In this document: positions 1-7,882 of the stretch, piece by piece | Position numbering within the stretch: position 1 is the stretch's first letter | Layout: each line of letters begins with the position of its first letter | Origin: JAFGBI01 sp964454025 | GTDB taxonomy: Bacteria; Myxococcota_A; Polyangia; Polyangiales; Polyangiaceae | Assembly: GCA_964454025.1 (NCBI GenBank) | Contig: CAYVRP010000004.1 | Coordinates: 71,615-135,614, forward strand | Direction of reading: 5' to 3' | Length of the DNA: 64,000 nt | Notes under the pieces: model-generated | Seen by the model: the letters and a program-made list of their open reading frames with translations, nothing else | Told to the model about the DNA's origin: nothing | The model's database searches: none | Made by a program: the position numbers and the translations under genes

Positions 1-623
1 GCGCTGCCGGACAGCTCGACGGTAAGACCCATCCCGGCCCGCGCGTACCAGGCGCCACCGACGGCGGCCTCCACGCCGACGGTCGGATCGGGCTCGAGCA
101 CGGCCGAAGGCCCGAGGCGCCACCTCAGGTGCCAACGGGCGACGGGGCGCATCACCGCGAGGTAGCCGGGCACGAGGGCGCTCTGGCGCACGCCCGCCAC
201 CGCGACCGACCACCCGAGCAGGGCACCGTGCTGGATCCGGCTGAGACCACCCCGGGTCCAGCCGACGGCGAGGTCGACGAAGGGAGCCGTCGCCGAGAGG
301 GACGCGGGCGTCTCGCCGAGGGGCGTCGCCAGACGATAGGGGTTGTTGAAGCGGAGCGCGCGCCCCAGCGCCGCACTCGCCAGCCACCGGCTCGCGGCTC
401 GCGGAGCGTCGAGCGGGGTGGAAGCCATCGTCTCCGTGACCCGCACACCACGCCCGGATGGCGCGCCCGGTACCATCTTGCCGGCGTCGTCGGCACGCGC
501 GGCGCGCGCCGCGCAGACGAGCACGAGCGCGATGACCCCGGCCGTGCCGCGGTCACCGCGTGCAGGCAGCCTCGATCGATTCCACGGAGCTCGGCGCCGC
601 CGACGTGAGCACCTCCGCGCCAT
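1..623 (-). CDS. Exported, probably outer-membrane protein, 5' part only
   Basis: The reading frame is open from an ATG at 623 down to the left edge, so only about 207 N-terminal residues are visible. The N-terminus is arginine-rich, followed by a hydrophobic core (VIALVLVCAARAARA) and an Ala-x-Ala cleavage site, which is a classical Sec signal peptide. The mature part has the alternating aromatic, Gly and Arg pattern of a beta-barrel, for example VARWHLRWRLG and GGAWYARAGMG. The start lies inside the 3' end of pepP on the same strand, overlapping it by 71 bases; the only later alternatives are rare start codons such as CTG. The product is not recognised. Outer-membrane location is an inference from composition; export is well supported. 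Confidence 0.6.
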   Translation of the reverse strand, partial: MARRCSRRRRRAPWNRSRLPARGDRGTAGVIALVLVCAARAARADDAGKMVPGAPSGRGVRVTETMASTPLDAPRAASRWLASAALGRALRFNNPYRLATPLGETPASLSATAPFVDLAVGWTRGGLSRIQHGALLGWSVAVAGVRQSALVPGYLAVMRPVARWHLRWRLGPSAVLEPDPTVGVEAAVGGAWYARAGMGLTVELSGS

Positions 624-1863
624 CGCTCGTGACCAGTACATCGTCCTCGATGCGCACGCCAATCCCTCGGAACGGCTCCGGCGCGGTTTCCGGCGGAAAG
701 TAGAGGCCGGGTTCGACCGTGATGACCATGCCCCGCTCGAGCCGCCGTGGCCCGGAGGCGTCGCAGTAGATCCCCGCGTCGTGGACGTCGAGCCCGAGGA
801 AATGGCTGGTCCGGTGCATGTAGAACGGCCTGTAGCGCTCCTCCCGCACCGCGGCCGCCGCTGGCCCCTCGACCAGCCCCAGATCGACGAGGCCCTCCGT
901 CAGCACCTCCACCGCCGCCTGGTGCACGGTTTCCAGCGTGACCCCGGGTCGCACCGCGCGCACAGCGGCCGCCTGAGCCGCGAGCACGATCCGATAGACG
1001 TCGGCCTGAGGTGCCGTGAACCGCCCGCTGACGGGGAACGTCCGCGTGACGTCGGCCGCGTAGTGATCGTACTCGCACCCGGCGTCGATGAGGACGAGCT
1101 CGCCGTCGACGAGGCGACCGTCGTTCCGTTCGTAGTGAAGCACGGTGGCGTTGGCGCCCGCCGCCACGATGGGGGGGTAGGCGGGGCGCGCGCCGCCCGC
1201 GCGAAACTCAGCGAGCAGGAGCGCGTCGAGGTCCTGCTCACCGCCGCCGGCGCGAGCGCGCCGCATGGCCTGTACGTGGGCGGCACAGGTGATCGCCGCG
1301 GCGCGCCCCATTCGCTCGAGCTCCGCGGGTGACTTGACGGCGCGCATCGGGCCCAGCACCTGCGCCGGGTCCTCGATCGACCCCGGCGCGAAGACCCCCT
1401 GCCTCGCCCGGGCGCGGACTCGATCGAGGGCGTCGAGAATGCGGTCGTCGAAGCGCCGATCCCGCCCCAGGCGGTAGAAGAGGCGCGGGGTGTTCTCCAG
1501 CAGGCGCGGCAGCTCCGCGTCGAGCTCGCTCAGCGTCCCCGCCCAGTCGGCTCCGTGGCGCTCCCTCACCCCATCGGGACCGGCGCGGGGTCCCGACCAC
1601 CGCTCCCGCTCCGGATCGCGCGGACGGACGAAGAGCGCGAAGGGCGCGTCTGCGTCCGAGCGCAGCACGAGTACGGCGTCCGGCTCCTCGAACCCCGTCA
1701 GATACAAGAAGTCCGAGTCCTGACGGAAGGGCTCGCCGACGCCGCCGCAAGCGCTCTCGCGTCGAGCCGGCAGCACCATCACGCCGGGGTGAATCGCAGC
1801 GAGGACGGCGGCGCGTCGAGCGGCGATCTCCACTTGCATCGGTCCCATGCTTCGCCAGGGCAT
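553..1863 (-). CDS. pepP: Xaa-Pro aminopeptidase (aminopeptidase P, M24B)
   Basis: Cytoplasmic metallo-aminopeptidase that removes an N-terminal residue preceding proline. The 436-residue product has the N-terminal aminopeptidase P domain (residues 9-170, including the FRQDSDFLYLTGF motif) and a C-terminal pita-bread fold. All five metal ligands can be read: Asp260 and Asp271 (IDAGCEYDHYAADVTRTF), His354 (HRTSHFLGLDVHD), Glu384 (TVEPGLYF) and Glu406 (GIGVRIEDD). Length and motif order match the family. Starts at 1848 or 1839 are equally possible because three Met codons lie close together. The 3' end overlaps the start of the downstream exported-protein gene. Confidence 0.93.
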   Translation of the reverse strand: MPWRSMGPMQVEIAARRAAVLAAIHPGVMVLPARRESACGGVGEPFRQDSDFLYLTGFEEPDAVLVLRSDADAPFALFVRPRDPERERWSGPRAGPDGVRERHGADWAGTLSELDAELPRLLENTPRLFYRLGRDRRFDDRILDALDRVRARARQGVFAPGSIEDPAQVLGPMRAVKSPAELERMGRAAAITCAAHVQAMRRARAGGGEQDLDALLLAEFRAGGARPAYPPIVAAGANATVLHYERNDGRLVDGELVLIDAGCEYDHYAADVTRTFPVSGRFTAPQADVYRIVLAAQAAAVRAVRPGVTLETVHQAAVEVLTEGLVDLGLVEGPAAAAVREERYRPFYMHRTSHFLGLDVHDAGIYCDASGPRRLERGMVITVEPGLYFPPETAPEPFRGIGVRIEDDVLVTSDGAEVLTSAAPSSVESIEAACTR

Positions 1864-1953
1864 GCCTAGCACGTCGGGCGGCGGGACGGGGCGCGTCGTC
1901 CCCGTTCGCCGCGGCGGCGGGGCGGGGCGGAGGCCCCGCCGGTCCCCTGCCGT

Positions 1954-1982
1954 TTGACGGCCCCCAGCCCCCACGGTAGAGC
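1954..1982 (+). promoter_or_regulatory. Sigma70-type promoter, probably giving a leaderless mRNA
   Basis: TTGACG at 1954-1959 and TAGAGC at 1977-1982 are separated by 17 bases. The -10-like hexamer ends exactly 6 bases before the GTG start at 1989, so transcription would begin at or next to the start codon. The -35 matches consensus in 5 of 6 positions and the -10 in 3 of 6. Confidence 0.45.
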
Positions 1983-1988
1983 GAGGAC

Positions 1989-2453
1989 GTGGACAGCGAG
2001 CATCCTTCCGGTGACGAGAAGGACCGCGACAGAGCCCGCTCGGAGCGCGTCCTCCCCGATCTGATCAAGCGTGCCCTGGAGGTCGGCGTCGGCAAGCTGG
2101 CGGAGGGGCCGGAGAGCGTGCGGACCTTCGTCCAGGATCTGAAGCTGCCGAAGGAGCTCCTCGGTGCCTTCAGCGCGCAGCTCGAGGAGGCCAGGCACGG
2201 GATGGCGAGCGCGGTGGCCCGAGAGGTGCGAGATTTCCTCCAGCACACCAACCTCGGGGAGCACCTCGCGACCGCGCTCAGCCGCCTCTCGCTGGAGGTG
2301 AAGACGGAGGTCCGCTTCGTTCCCAACGAGGCAGGGACCAAACCGCAGTCGTCGACGGAGATCCGAATACGTCGGACCCCCAGCGAGCCGACGGCCGAAG
2401 TGCCACGACGAGAAAAGGACGACAAGCTTGGCGAAACCACTCGCAGCGGGTAG
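1989..2453 (+). CDS. Conserved hypothetical protein, charged, helical
   Basis: A 154-residue hydrophilic protein starting at GTG. Residues 1-25 are acidic and basic. Residues 25-100 are predicted helical (LPDLIKRALEVGVGKLAEG, then QLEEARHGMASAVAREVRDF). The C-terminal part ends in a charged, proline-containing tail. There is no signal peptide or membrane segment, so it is probably cytoplasmic. The helical part hints at a small regulatory or scaffold protein, but I do not recognise a family. It overlaps the next gene by 26 bases, so the two are probably co-transcribed and perhaps functionally linked. Confidence 0.65.
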   Translation: MDSEHPSGDEKDRDRARSERVLPDLIKRALEVGVGKLAEGPESVRTFVQDLKLPKELLGAFSAQLEEARHGMASAVAREVRDFLQHTNLGEHLATALSRLSLEVKTEVRFVPNEAGTKPQSSTEIRIRRTPSEPTAEVPRREKDDKLGETTRSG

Positions 2454-2883
2454 CGAAATCGACGCCTGGTGCACCAAGTGCCGGATGGACCTCGGGCACC
2501 GGATCGTGGCCATGCTGGACGGACGTCCCAAGCGGGTCGAGTGCCAGACCTGCGGATCTCAGCACAACTACCGCCCCGCCAAGACCTCGAGCGCCCCGCC
2601 GCGCGCGGACGGCCGCTCGACCACCGTGGCGAGCAGCGCGGCGAGCTCGACGTCCCACCGTGCCAAAGCGGAGGCGGCGCGTCGCAACGAGTGGGAGGCA
2701 CGAGTGCTCGGACAGGCCGCGACGGCGTTCGCGCGCTTCTCCGTCGAGCGGACGTATGCGGTGGGCGACCTCGTGCTCCACAAGAAGTTCGGCGAGGGCT
2801 ACGTCACCGAGTTGCTCGAGGGACGGAAGCTCTCGATCCTGTTCCGCGATGGACCGCGGACGCTGGTGCATGGGCAGAAGTGA
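2428..2883 (+). CDS. Zinc-ribbon protein with C-terminal SH3-like domain
   Basis: The 151-residue protein has an N-terminal zinc ribbon with two CxxC pairs (Cys15/Cys18 and Cys39/Cys42), a serine-, threonine- and alanine-rich linker (about 50-90), and a C-terminal segment of the type GDLVLHKKFGEGYVTELLEG. That segment resembles the small Tudor/SH3-like domains found in CarD-like and UvrD-tail proteins. Such folds bind nucleic acid or RNA polymerase, so a transcription- or DNA-associated role is inferred. The TTG start at 2428 was chosen because a later start would remove the first CxxC and because AGGA lies about 10 bases upstream. It overlaps the preceding gene. Confidence 0.7.
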   Translation: MAKPLAAGSEIDAWCTKCRMDLGHRIVAMLDGRPKRVECQTCGSQHNYRPAKTSSAPPRADGRSTTVASSAASSTSHRAKAEAARRNEWEARVLGQAATAFARFSVERTYAVGDLVLHKKFGEGYVTELLEGRKLSILFRDGPRTLVHGQK

Positions 2884-2892
2884 GCCCGCGAG

Positions 2893-3660
2893 TCACGAGC
2901 GTCGCCGGTGCGTCCCCCGTACCGGCGACGCCGGGATCCCGAAATGTCGCCGGAGCCCGGCGAGCTCGGCCTCGGTGAGGCTCCGCCACTGCCCGGGTCG
3001 GAGCCCCGCGCAACGGATGCCGGCGAACGCGACGCGCGCGAGCCGCAGCACCGGCTGCCCGGCGGCCTCCCCTAGCCTTCGGATCTGGCGATTCCGTCCC
3101 TCGTGCAGCGTGACCGAAAGCCAGGTGCGGCCACCCGCCTGTCGCACCACGCTCACCTTCGCGGGTCGGGTCCAGCGCCCGTCGACGATGATCGGCCGTT
3201 GCCACAGCGCGAGCTCTTCAGGCCCGACCCGCCCCCGGACCTGCACCAGATACTCCTTGGCCGCACCCGCGCGCGGGTGGCCGAGCCGCGCCGCGAAATC
3301 GCCGTCGTTCGTCAGCAGGAGCACGCCGCTGGTGGCGAAGTCCAGCCGCCCGACGGGCACGACCCGAACCCCGACGTCCCGCACCAGGGAGGCGACGGTG
3401 GGCCGCCCCTCCGGATCGCGCAGCGTGGTCACGGTGCCCCGCGGCTTGTGTAGAACGAGGTAGACGAGTGGCTCGGGCTCGATGAGCACCCCATCGACCT
3501 CGACGCGCGCGGTCGCGGCGTCCACCAGGACCCCCAGCTCCGTCACCGCCTGTCCGGCCACCCTCACCCTTCCCTGGCGGATCAACTCCTCTGCGCCGCG
3601 CCGGGAGCAGACTCCCGCGCGGGCGAGGATCCGCTGGAGACGCACGAGGGTCACCGCCAC
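2893..3660 (-). CDS. rluB: Pseudouridine synthase, RsuA/RluB/RluE family
   Basis: Converts a specific uridine in rRNA to pseudouridine. The 255-residue protein has an N-terminal S4 RNA-binding domain (about residues 5-50, with LQRILARAGVCSRRGAEELI) and the catalytic domain with HKPRG at 71-75 and the catalytic Asp107 in GRLDFATSG. The motif LHEGRNRQIRRLGEA is typical of RluB/RsuA. S4 plus this catalytic type and a chain of this length suit RluB (23S rRNA), although RsuA or RluE specificity cannot be excluded by reading alone. The start is GTG with GGAGAG upstream. It lies tail-to-tail with the zinc-ribbon gene. Confidence 0.9.
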   Translation of the reverse strand: MAVTLVRLQRILARAGVCSRRGAEELIRQGRVRVAGQAVTELGVLVDAATARVEVDGVLIEPEPLVYLVLHKPRGTVTTLRDPEGRPTVASLVRDVGVRVVPVGRLDFATSGVLLLTNDGDFAARLGHPRAGAAKEYLVQVRGRVGPEELALWQRPIIVDGRWTRPAKVSVVRQAGGRTWLSVTLHEGRNRQIRRLGEAAGQPVLRLARVAFAGIRCAGLRPGQWRSLTEAELAGLRRHFGIPASPVRGTHRRRS

Positions 3661-3696
3661 CTCTCCACGCCGACGAGGCCCGCCGACCGCCCCGCC

Positions 3697-4458
3697 TCAC
3701 CGGGGCGGCGCGGTGACCGACGCATCGGAGGTTCCCGCGTCGCTCGCGCCACGCTCCATGTCGCCGCGCGTGGGGTTTCGCTGCTGCTCCTCCTCCGCGC
3801 GCTCTCGGCGCGCGGCCGCGCGGAACGCGATCTCGTCGCGATCCCAGCGGTCCACCTTGCCGTCTCGGTCGCCATCCACTCCCCGCCGCTGCAGGGTCCC
3901 TTCCGCATAGACCTCCCACACGTCGGTTCGTCCGTCGAAGTCCTCGTCGAGCTCGCCCCGGAGCTTCTTGCCCCGCACGTAGAAGCGCTTCTCGTCGGGC
4001 CGGCCGTCACGATTCCGATCGACCTTGACCTCCGACACCCGTCCCGCCGAAAAGGTCGTCCAGGTGTCGATCTGCCCGTCGTAGTCCGTGTCCGCCAGCT
4101 CCCGGAGCGGGCCCCCGTCGTCGTCGTAGATGCGCACGACGTCCTTCACGCCGTCGAGGTTCTGGTCCACCTCGCGGCACTGGAGCACGCGGTGCGCGTC
4201 CTCTCCCTGGCCCACGATGGCGTAGACGCGACGAATGTTGGGCCTCGCCGCGCGGGCGCTCGCCGTCTCTTCGACCTCGCGGTCCGACCGGCCCTCGTGA
4301 GCGCAGCGCGACCGATCGTCCTCTGCCACCTCCGGCGACGATCGCCTCTCGCCAGTCGCGGGCTCGACCTCGCCGTGCTGGCGCCGCGCACAGGCTTGGC
4401 CGAGGAGCGCGCCTGCGAGCCCCGCCGTGACCAGGAGCTTCCCGTGCTCACTCGTCAT
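3697..4458 (-). CDS. Lipoprotein with D-x-D-x-D-G repeats (second of a pair)
   Basis: The 253-residue precursor has a signal peptide ending in LLGQAC, a plausible lipobox, so it is probably a lipoprotein. The mature part carries repeated acidic loops such as DTDYDGQIDTW, DRNRDGRPDEK, DEDFDGRTDVW and DGDRDGKVDRW. These are thrombospondin type-3/EF-hand-like motifs expected to bind calcium, each alternating with a short strand. It overlaps the upstream paralogous gene by 11 bases, so the two are co-transcribed. The start at 4458 is preferred over upstream Met codons because it gives the signal sequence immediately. Its function is unknown; a structural, calcium-dependent envelope role is inferred. 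Confidence 0.75.
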   Translation of the reverse strand: MTSEHGKLLVTAGLAGALLGQACARRQHGEVEPATGERRSSPEVAEDDRSRCAHEGRSDREVEETASARAARPNIRRVYAIVGQGEDAHRVLQCREVDQNLDGVKDVVRIYDDDGGPLRELADTDYDGQIDTWTTFSAGRVSEVKVDRNRDGRPDEKRFYVRGKKLRGELDEDFDGRTDVWEVYAEGTLQRRGVDGDRDGKVDRWDRDEIAFRAAARRERAEEEQQRNPTRGDMERGASDAGTSDASVTAPPR

Positions 4459-5281
4459 GCCCGGCTCCCTCCCCGCCGAGCTCGCCGCGCTCCTCGACCT
4501 CGGTAGGCAGCGAGTCGGGCCGCTGGAAGTCTGGCGACCGATAACGGAATTCCTCGCGCGCCGGCGGGACGTAGCCGGTCGCGCAGAGGTCCACGCCGGC
4601 CCTGGCGTCGCGACGCCCGTCTCCATCGAGATCACCGTACATGGTCGGGCAGTCGGGGCGAGCGGGGTCGCGGTACTCCCACCATTCGTCGATCCGACCG
4701 TCGCCGTCCGCGTCACGCTCCGAGCGCGAGATCCTCTTGTCCGCCACGTGGTGCCAGGTGTCGATGTGGCCGGCGAGCGTGGTGGCCTGTTGTATCTCCG
4801 TCAGCACGCCGGCACTGAACAGCCTCACCTCGGTGATCGCCGAGTCTCGACCGTAGGCGTACTCCCGGCGGCGCATGCGACCCTGTTCGTCGTAGTAGGT
4901 CCACAGGTCAGCGACGCCGTCGCCATTCAGGTCGATGGCCTGACAGACAGGTCTTCCCCCTTCCCTGACGGTCGCGATCTCCGCGCGACCGTCCCCGTCG
5001 GCGTCGAACCGCTCCGTGGCGCTCTCGAGGGGACAGGGCTCGTGGGCCGCCGACAGCGGTGCCCGTCCGGCCTTGGCCTGCGCAGCCTCAACCCGCCGTC
5101 CGGCCCGACTGCATCCCGATCCGAGCAGGAAGCCAATCAACAGACCCGGCGCCAGCACCAGGAGGCAGCGGCGCGGGGGCGCTCCCTCCCCGCCCCCTCG
5201 TCGCGCACAGCCCCAGCCCCAGCCACGCAGGGCACCCCGCCCGCTCGAAAGCGCGCCCCGTTCGGAACAACTGGTCTTCAT
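4448..5281 (-). CDS. Lipoprotein with D-x-D-x-D-G repeats (first of a pair)
   Basis: A 277-residue protein with a basic N-terminal stretch, a hydrophobic segment and the lipobox LLGSGC around residue 57. The mature part has acidic calcium-loop-like repeats (DADGDGRAEIAT, DLNGDGVADLW, DADGDGRIDEWW, DLDGDGRRDAR) spaced by Tyr/Trp-rich strands. It is clearly paralogous in design to the downstream gene and overlaps it. The real start may be later than the ATG at 5281 because the n-region is unusually long. Probable location is the inner face of the outer membrane. No enzymatic motif is visible. Confidence 0.75.
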   Translation of the reverse strand: MKTSCSERGALSSGRGALRGWGWGCARRGGGEGAPPRRCLLVLAPGLLIGFLLGSGCSRAGRRVEAAQAKAGRAPLSAAHEPCPLESATERFDADGDGRAEIATVREGGRPVCQAIDLNGDGVADLWTYYDEQGRMRRREYAYGRDSAITEVRLFSAGVLTEIQQATTLAGHIDTWHHVADKRISRSERDADGDGRIDEWWEYRDPARPDCPTMYGDLDGDGRRDARAGVDLCATGYVPPAREEFRYRSPDFQRPDSLPTEVEERGELGGEGAGHDE

Positions 5282-5449
5282 AGAAGAATTCCCAAGCCGG
5301 ATGGCCGCTCGGTCGCGGCTCTAGCGCCGGGGCCGCCCGTGCATCGTGCAGCGGTTTCAGAGAGGGCGGCAAGCCGTCCTCCGCAGCCGAGCAGTTGCTG
5401 GCTGGCTGTAACCGCCCGGTACGACAGAACGTCTGGCCGGACTATGCCC

Positions 5450-5479
5450 AATACATTGAATTGCTTGGTTTTTGTTCAA
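5450..5479 (-). promoter_or_regulatory. Possible promoter for the lipoprotein pair
   Basis: On the minus strand TTGAAC (complement of 5474-5479) and TGTATT (complement of 5450-5455) are separated by 18 bases, each matching consensus in 4 of 6 positions. It is back-to-back with the promoter at 5500-5528 in an AT-rich divergent region and would leave a leader of about 160 bases before 5281. Confidence 0.3.
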
Positions 5480-5499
5480 CTGCTGGCGACTCGGGCCGA

Positions 5500-5528
5500 T
5501 TGACAACACACGTATGGGAATCTAATGT
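5500..5528 (+). promoter_or_regulatory. Strong sigma70-type promoter of the ribbon-helix-helix gene
   Basis: A perfect -35 TTGACA at 5500-5505 is followed after 17 bases by TAATGT (5523-5528) or after 15 bases by TCTAAT (5521-5526). The start codon is about 30 bases downstream. The surroundings (5440-5530) are conspicuously AT-rich for this genome. An operator for the encoded regulator could lie here, but no clear palindrome is visible. Confidence 0.65.
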
Positions 5529-5562
5529 AACGGCTGGCACGTCGCTCCGGACCGGATCTCCC

Positions 5563-5805
5563 ATGTCACGCAAGAAGATCTCGACCACCGTCTACATCAC
5601 GCCGGAGCAGAACGATCGGCTACATCTGTTGCACACCCGCACCCAGGTGCCCGTCGCAGTCTACATCCGCGAGGGGATCGACCTCGTGCTCAAGCGCTAC
5701 GAGCACGCGCTGCCGGGACAGATGACCCTCCCCGACGTCCCTAGGAGAGCTCCCAAGAAGAAGGACGAAGCCGCGCTCACCGACGACGCGACCAAGCCCG
5801 GTTGA
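5563..5805 (+). CDS. Ribbon-helix-helix DNA-binding protein
   Basis: An 80-residue protein beginning KKISTTVYITPEQ, the beta-strand of a CopG/Arc-type ribbon-helix-helix fold. It continues with NDRLHLLHTRTQVPVAVYIR and a second helix ending near residue 46. The tail is lysine- and proline-rich. Such proteins dimerise and bind DNA as repressors or as antitoxins. No toxin gene is adjacent, since lepA follows, so a solitary regulator is more likely. The ATG at 5563 was chosen because upstream in-frame sequence overlaps the promoter and reads as non-coding. Confidence 0.8.
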   Translation: MSRKKISTTVYITPEQNDRLHLLHTRTQVPVAVYIREGIDLVLKRYEHALPGQMTLPDVPRRAPKKKDEAALTDDATKPG

Positions 5806-5984
5806 CTCCGCTTCCCAGCGGCCCCCACCAGGTCGATCCGAGCGCAGCCGCTGGCGCGTCCGCGCGACTCCCGCGGCGCGTTCGCGACGTGGTAGTGCGC
5901 CTCCCCGCCTGGTGACGACCTCCCGACCGCGCTAGACCGCCAGGCCGGAAGTGGCCCCCCTCGCCCCGGAGCCGAACCCTCCGC

Positions 5985-7790
5985 ATGCCCGCCCCCCTCT
6001 CCCACATCCGCAACTTCAGCATCATCGCGCACGTAGACCACGGCAAGAGCACGCTCGCCGATCGGATCCTCGACGCGACGGGTGCCCTGACCGAGCGCGA
6101 GCGGGTGGACCAGTTCCTGGACAAGCTCGACCTCGAACGAGAACGCGGCATCACCATCAAGGCGCAGACCGTGCGCCTGCAGTACCAGGCCCGTGACGGC
6201 GAAACCTACCAGCTGCACCTCATCGACACCCCCGGCCACGTGGATTTCAGCTACGAGGTTTCCTCCAGCCTGCGCGCCTGTGAAGGCGCGCTGCTCGTGG
6301 TGGACGCCACGCAGGGTGTCCAGGCCCAGACCGTCGCCAACGTCTACCTGGCCCTCGAAAACGACCTCGAAATCATCCCGGTGATCAACAAGATCGATCT
6401 GGCGAGCGCGGACGTCGATCGCGCCGCTCAGGACATCGAGCAGGTCATCGGCATCGACTGCAGCGGGGCCATCCTGGCGAGCGGCAAGACCGGCCACGGC
6501 GTGACCGAGCTGCTGGAGGCCATCGTCGCCCAGGTCCCGCCGCCCCGGGGAGACCCGGATGCTCCCCTCCGCGCGCTCATCTACGACAGCTGGTACGACA
6601 GCTATCGTGGCGCGGTGGTCAACGTTCGGGTGGTCGACGGCACCCTTCGCAAGGGAGACAAGATCCTCCTGATGGCGACCCGCCGCACCTACGAGGTGAC
6701 GGCGCTGGGGTGCTTCAGCCCGCACCCGGTGGTCCTCGACTCGCTCGGTCCGGGCGAGGTCGGCTTCGTGGCCGCGAGCATCAAGAGCGTGGAGGACACC
6801 AAGATCGGCGACACCATCACGTTGGCCGCACGCCCCACCCCGCCGCCGCTACCGGGGTTCCGCGAGGTCAAGCCCATGGTGTTCGCCGGCCTGTTTCCGA
6901 CGGACGCGGCCCAGTACGAGGACCTCCGCGACGCGCTGTCCAAGCTGCACCTCAACGACGCCTCGTTCAGCTACGAACCGGACACCTCGGAGGCCCTGGG
7001 CTTCGGCTTCCGCTGCGGGTTCCTCGGTCTGCTCCATATGGAGATCGTCCAGGAGCGGCTGGAGCGCGAGCACGACATCGAGCTGGTCACCACCGCGCCG
7101 AGCGTGGCCTACCGCGCCTACACTCGGCGCGGCGAGATGGTGGCCGTGGACTGCCCGGCCCGGATGCCTCCCATCGGCGAGATCGAGCGCGTCGAGGAGC
7201 CGATCATGAAGGTGACCATCCACGTCCCGAGCGACCACGTCGGGCCGGTGGTGGCGCTCTGCGAGGAGCGACGCGGGATCCAGCTCGACATCGCCTACCC
7301 GACACCCGACCACGTCGTCATCGTCTATGAGCTACCGCTGGCGGAGGTCATCCTCGACTTCCATGACCGCCTGAAGAGCGTGTCGCGCGGGTACGCGAGC
7401 ATGGACTACGAGTTCGTGGGGTATCGTGCCGACGACCTGGTGAAGCTCGATATTCTGGTCAATGGGGAGCCGCTCGATGCGCTGAGCGTGATCGTGCACC
7501 GCTCGGCCGCCTACCACCAGGGGCGCGCGCTCGCCTCGAAGCTCAAGGAGCTCGTTCCTCGCCAGCAGTACGAGGTGGCCATCCAGGCCGCCCTGGGCAG
7601 CAAGGTGATCAGCCGCGTAACGGTGAAGCCCATGCGCAAGGACGTCACCGCCAAGTGCTATGGCGGGGACATCACCCGCAAGCGCAAGCTGCTGGAAAAG
7701 CAGCGCGAGGGCAAGCGCCGGATGAAGGCGGTGGGCAACGTCGAGGTCCCGCAAGAGGCGTTCCTCGCCATCCTCAAGCTTGACACCTGA
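5985..7790 (+). CDS. lepA: Elongation factor 4 (LepA), back-translocating GTPase
   Basis: A ribosome-bound GTPase that can back-translocate or remodel stalled ribosomes and aids 30S assembly. The 601-residue length is standard. The G domain has the P-loop AHVDHGKST (15-23), DTPGHVDF and NKIDL. The EF-G-like domains follow, and the LepA-specific C-terminal domain is present (VTVKPMRKDVTAKCYGGD, then KRKLLEKQREGKRRMK). The gene is complete with no unusual residues. It stands alone between the ribbon-helix-helix gene and the M16 pair on the same strand. Confidence 0.98.
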   Translation: MPAPLSHIRNFSIIAHVDHGKSTLADRILDATGALTERERVDQFLDKLDLERERGITIKAQTVRLQYQARDGETYQLHLIDTPGHVDFSYEVSSSLRACEGALLVVDATQGVQAQTVANVYLALENDLEIIPVINKIDLASADVDRAAQDIEQVIGIDCSGAILASGKTGHGVTELLEAIVAQVPPPRGDPDAPLRALIYDSWYDSYRGAVVNVRVVDGTLRKGDKILLMATRRTYEVTALGCFSPHPVVLDSLGPGEVGFVAASIKSVEDTKIGDTITLAARPTPPPLPGFREVKPMVFAGLFPTDAAQYEDLRDALSKLHLNDASFSYEPDTSEALGFGFRCGFLGLLHMEIVQERLEREHDIELVTTAPSVAYRAYTRRGEMVAVDCPARMPPIGEIERVEEPIMKVTIHVPSDHVGPVVALCEERRGIQLDIAYPTPDHVVIVYELPLAEVILDFHDRLKSVSRGYASMDYEFVGYRADDLVKLDILVNGEPLDALSVIVHRSAAYHQGRALASKLKELVPRQQYEVAIQAALGSKVISRVTVKPMRKDVTAKCYGGDITRKRKLLEKQREGKRRMKAVGNVEVPQEAFLAILKLDT

Positions 7791-7882
7791 GCGCGGACAC
7801 GCCGCCGACCCACGGTGACCTCGCTCACCGCGCGCGCACGGCAACGAAATGCCTTGCGCGCGCGGCGTCCCTGGGCCTATGC

